Below are positions 62,331 through 64,000 of a DNA stretch of 64,000 nt, in pieces. The position numbers and the translations under genes were made by a program. The stretch's first letter is position 1. Each line of letters opens with the position of its first letter. The notes under the pieces are model-generated. The model was not told where the DNA came from. It worked only from the letters and a program-made list of their open reading frames with translations, and searched no databases. Source of the stretch: Variovorax paradoxus NBRC 15149 (GTDB lineage Bacteria; Pseudomonadota; Gammaproteobacteria; Burkholderiales; Burkholderiaceae_C); the NCBI RefSeq assembly GCF_001591365.1, contig NZ_BCUT01000002.1, positions 620,001 to 684,000 on the forward strand. Reading direction: 5' to 3'.

Positions 62331-63485
62331 ATGGCTTCCTGGATTTCGATGACCGAGGCGTGCAAGCTCCTGGGCGTGCAGCCCCAGACGATCTACGCGT
62401 ACGTGAGCCGCGGCAAGCTCGAGGTCATGCCCGACCCGGCCGACACGCGGCGCAGGCTCTACCGCGCCGAGGACGTGGCCGGCCTGGCCAGGCGCAAGCA
62501 GGCCGGCCGCAAGCACGAGACGCTGGCCGCCAACACGCTGTTCGGCTCGGAGCCCAGCATTCCGACAGCCCTCAGCGCGTTCTCGCGCGGGCGGCCGTAC
62601 TACCGCGGCCGCGATGCTGTGCGCATGGCCCGGACCGCCACGCTCGAGGATGCGGCGCAACTGTTGTGGGGCGCCGAACATGCCGTCGACTTCACCTGCA
62701 TGGCGTCCCTGCGTTCCGGCAAGCCCGGGCGAGGCGCGGCCTTCGCGGCCTTGGCCAGCCTGGCGGCCGCCGGCCATTCCACCGGGGGCCGCCTGACCCG
62801 GGTGCTGCATGCCGAAAGCCAGGACCTGGTGGGCCGGCTGGCCAACGCGTTCGGCGCGTCACCGGGCCATGAGCCGCTGCATCTTCGCTTTGCGAAAGGA
62901 TGGAAGCAGCCCGCCAAGGTGGCCGATCTGCTGCGAACGGCCCTGGTGCTGCTGGCCGACCACGAACTGACCAGCTCGGCCTTTGCCGCGCGCATTGCCG
63001 CTTCGACCGGCGCCTCGCTGCCCGCATGCCTGCTGGCGGGATTGACCACGCTCTCCGGCCCCTTGCACGGCGATGCCTCGGGCCGCGTGCGCGCGCTGTT
63101 CAGCGAGGTGGAACGGCTGGGCGAGGACCAGGTGCTCGCACACCACCTCTCGAACGGCCTGTCGCTCGCAGGCTTCGGCCACCACCTCTACCCCGACGGC
63201 GACCCGCGCGCGGCCGCGCTGCTGGCCTTGTTCGAGCCTCCCAAGGTGATTGCGCGCTTCATCGCAAAGGTGACCAAGCTGACCGGCCTGCAGCCCAACA
63301 TCGACGTTGCGCTGGCCGCCATGGCCGCGCACCATCGGCTGCCTGCCGATGCGGCCTTCGGCCTGTTCGCCACTGCGCGCAGCGTCGGGCTCCTGGCGCA
63401 CAGCCTGGAGCAGCTGGGCACGGCGCAGGTGATCCGCCCGCGCGGGCGCTATGTGGGGCCGGTGCCCGAGGCGCTTGGCGCGTAG
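62331..63485 (+). CDS. HTH-citrate synthase fusion protein
   Basis: A 384-residue fusion. Residues 1-55 are a MerR/excisionase-like HTH (TEACKLLGVQPQTIYAYVSR, then RRRLYRAEDVAGL as wing). Residues about 75-380 are a citrate synthase-like domain with the three catalytic residues kept: His211 (LLADHEL), His246 (SGPLHGDAS) and Asp325 (QPNIDVAL); GFGHHLYPDGDPRA and FATARSVGLLAHSLEQ match the CoA/citrate region with an Arg-to-Leu-like change in GFGHH. The start ATG 62331 lies just after the promoter. It could be an enzyme that regulates its own operon in response to its substrate. Confidence 0.8.
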   Translation: MASWISMTEACKLLGVQPQTIYAYVSRGKLEVMPDPADTRRRLYRAEDVAGLARRKQAGRKHETLAANTLFGSEPSIPTALSAFSRGRPYYRGRDAVRMARTATLEDAAQLLWGAEHAVDFTCMASLRSGKPGRGAAFAALASLAAAGHSTGGRLTRVLHAESQDLVGRLANAFGASPGHEPLHLRFAKGWKQPAKVADLLRTALVLLADHELTSSAFAARIAASTGASLPACLLAGLTTLSGPLHGDASGRVRALFSEVERLGEDQVLAHHLSNGLSLAGFGHHLYPDGDPRAAALLALFEPPKVIARFIAKVTKLTGLQPNIDVALAAMAAHHRLPADAAFGLFATARSVGLLAHSLEQLGTAQVIRPRGRYVGPVPEALGA

Positions 63486-64000
63486 CTGCCCGCGCCTTCC
63501 GGCCAGGCCGTCAGCACTTCATACCCGTCGGGCGTGACGGCCACCATGTGCTCCCACTGGGCAGACAGCGACCGGTCCCTGGTCACGACGGTCCACCCGT
63601 CGGGCAATTGCCTGGTCTCGCGCCTGCCTGCGTTGAGCATCGGCTCGATGGTGAAGACCATCCCCGGCTCCAGCTCGAGGCCTTCCCCGCGCTGCCCGTA
63701 GTGCAGCACTTGCGGTTCGTCGTGGTAGATCCGGCCGATGCCGTGTCCGCAGTATTCGCGCACCACGCTGAATTGCTCGCGGTGAGCGACCGACTGGATC
63801 GCATGGCCGATATCGCCCAGGGTCGCTCCGGGCCTGACCTGCCGGATGCCGGCCAGCAAGGCCTCGTACGTCGTCTCCACCAGGCGCCGAGCCAGCACGC
63901 TGGGCGCGCCGACGAAGTACATGCGGCTGGTGTCACCGAACCAGCCGTCCTTGATGACGGCGACATCGATGTTGACGATGTCGCCCTTCTTCAGGATCTT
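63449..64000 (-). CDS. map: Type I methionine aminopeptidase, partial (runs off the window)
   Basis: The minus-strand frame is open from the right edge (64000) to the stop at 63449-63451, giving the last 183 residues. It includes GDIVNIDVAVIKDGWFGDTSRMYFVG with the two metal Asp residues, GHGIGRIYHDEP with a metal His, and FTIEPMLN and AQWEHMVAVTP with two metal Glu residues. This is a complete type I active site, so the missing part is only the N-terminus. Its 3' end overlaps the HTH-citrate synthase gene by 37 bases on the opposite strand. It removes the initiator Met from new proteins; a second copy may exist elsewhere. Confidence 0.88.
   Translation of the reverse strand, partial: KILKKGDIVNIDVAVIKDGWFGDTSRMYFVGAPSVLARRLVETTYEALLAGIRQVRPGATLGDIGHAIQSVAHREQFSVVREYCGHGIGRIYHDEPQVLHYGQRGEGLELEPGMVFTIEPMLNAGRRETRQLPDGWTVVTRDRSLSAQWEHMVAVTPDGYEVLTAWPEGAGSYAPSASGTGPT

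Overview
The window looks like a high-GC betaproteobacterial chromosome, most like Variovorax or a related Comamonadaceae or Burkholderiales genus. This is inferred from codon use, from six Bug/TctC-type periplasmic solute-binding proteins, and from many small catabolic modules each with its own LysR, GntR, IclR, MarR or AraC regulator. No rRNA, tRNA, CRISPR array, transposase or replication origin was seen.

Layout. 1-2670 is an AT-rich remnant of an Rhs locus: five short, unrelated, putative immunity-type or orphan genes (plus a 60-residue one) lie between decayed GC-rich fragments of an Rhs core. 2821-7502 (minus strand) is a periplasmic copper-handling cluster: CusF-like protein, cupredoxin, CopA-type multicopper oxidase, CusC-like outer-membrane factor and two metal-associated small proteins. 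7625-11034 holds an aldehyde dehydrogenase and a divergent membrane diguanylate cyclase. 11151-15183 is a vanillate-demethylase-type operon (MFS importer, Rieske oxygenase, reductase, MarR regulator) with a striking double palindrome in front.

15205-25733 carries a TSUP permease, a dehydratase/aldolase/Bug module, and an ABC importer split over two divergent units with a shikimate-dehydrogenase-like enzyme. 25872-27380 is a lone secreted protein. 27484-31748 is a second Bug/aldolase/dehydratase module using an unrelated aldolase fold. 31799-37880 is a GntR-linked cluster (FAH-family enzyme, VOC enzyme, AmtS-family protein, quinone oxidoreductase, Bug, FMN reductase). 37897-41322 pairs two paralogous TRAP binding proteins around a type II dehydroquinase under an IclR regulator.

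41350-48617 is a mixed stretch: B3/B4 protein, AraC, SRPBCC, TerC, repeat protein, alpha/beta hydrolase, three VOC proteins and a GST. 48636-54491 encodes the 4-oxalomesaconate hydratase and 4-carboxy-4-hydroxy-2-oxoadipate aldolase steps of 4,5-cleavage aromatic catabolism, with a LysR regulator that has two DNA-binding domains. 54513-59068 holds a beta-hydroxyacid dehydrogenase, a serine hydrolase and a LysR/cupin/carboxymuconolactone-decarboxylase set. 59193-63485 has two Bugs and a D-2-hydroxyacid dehydrogenase divergent from an HTH-citrate synthase fusion. A partial methionine aminopeptidase runs off the right edge.

Overall this is a region of organic-acid and aromatic-acid scavenging modules, each built from a binding protein, one to three enzymes and a local regulator. 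The membrane parts of the TTT and TRAP transporters are absent, so they are presumably supplied from elsewhere in the genome. The strongest leads are the tandem-HTH LysR, the DNA-binding citrate synthase fusion, the two parallel dehydratase modules, the altered AroE-like enzyme in an ABC operon, and the Rhs cassette remnant.
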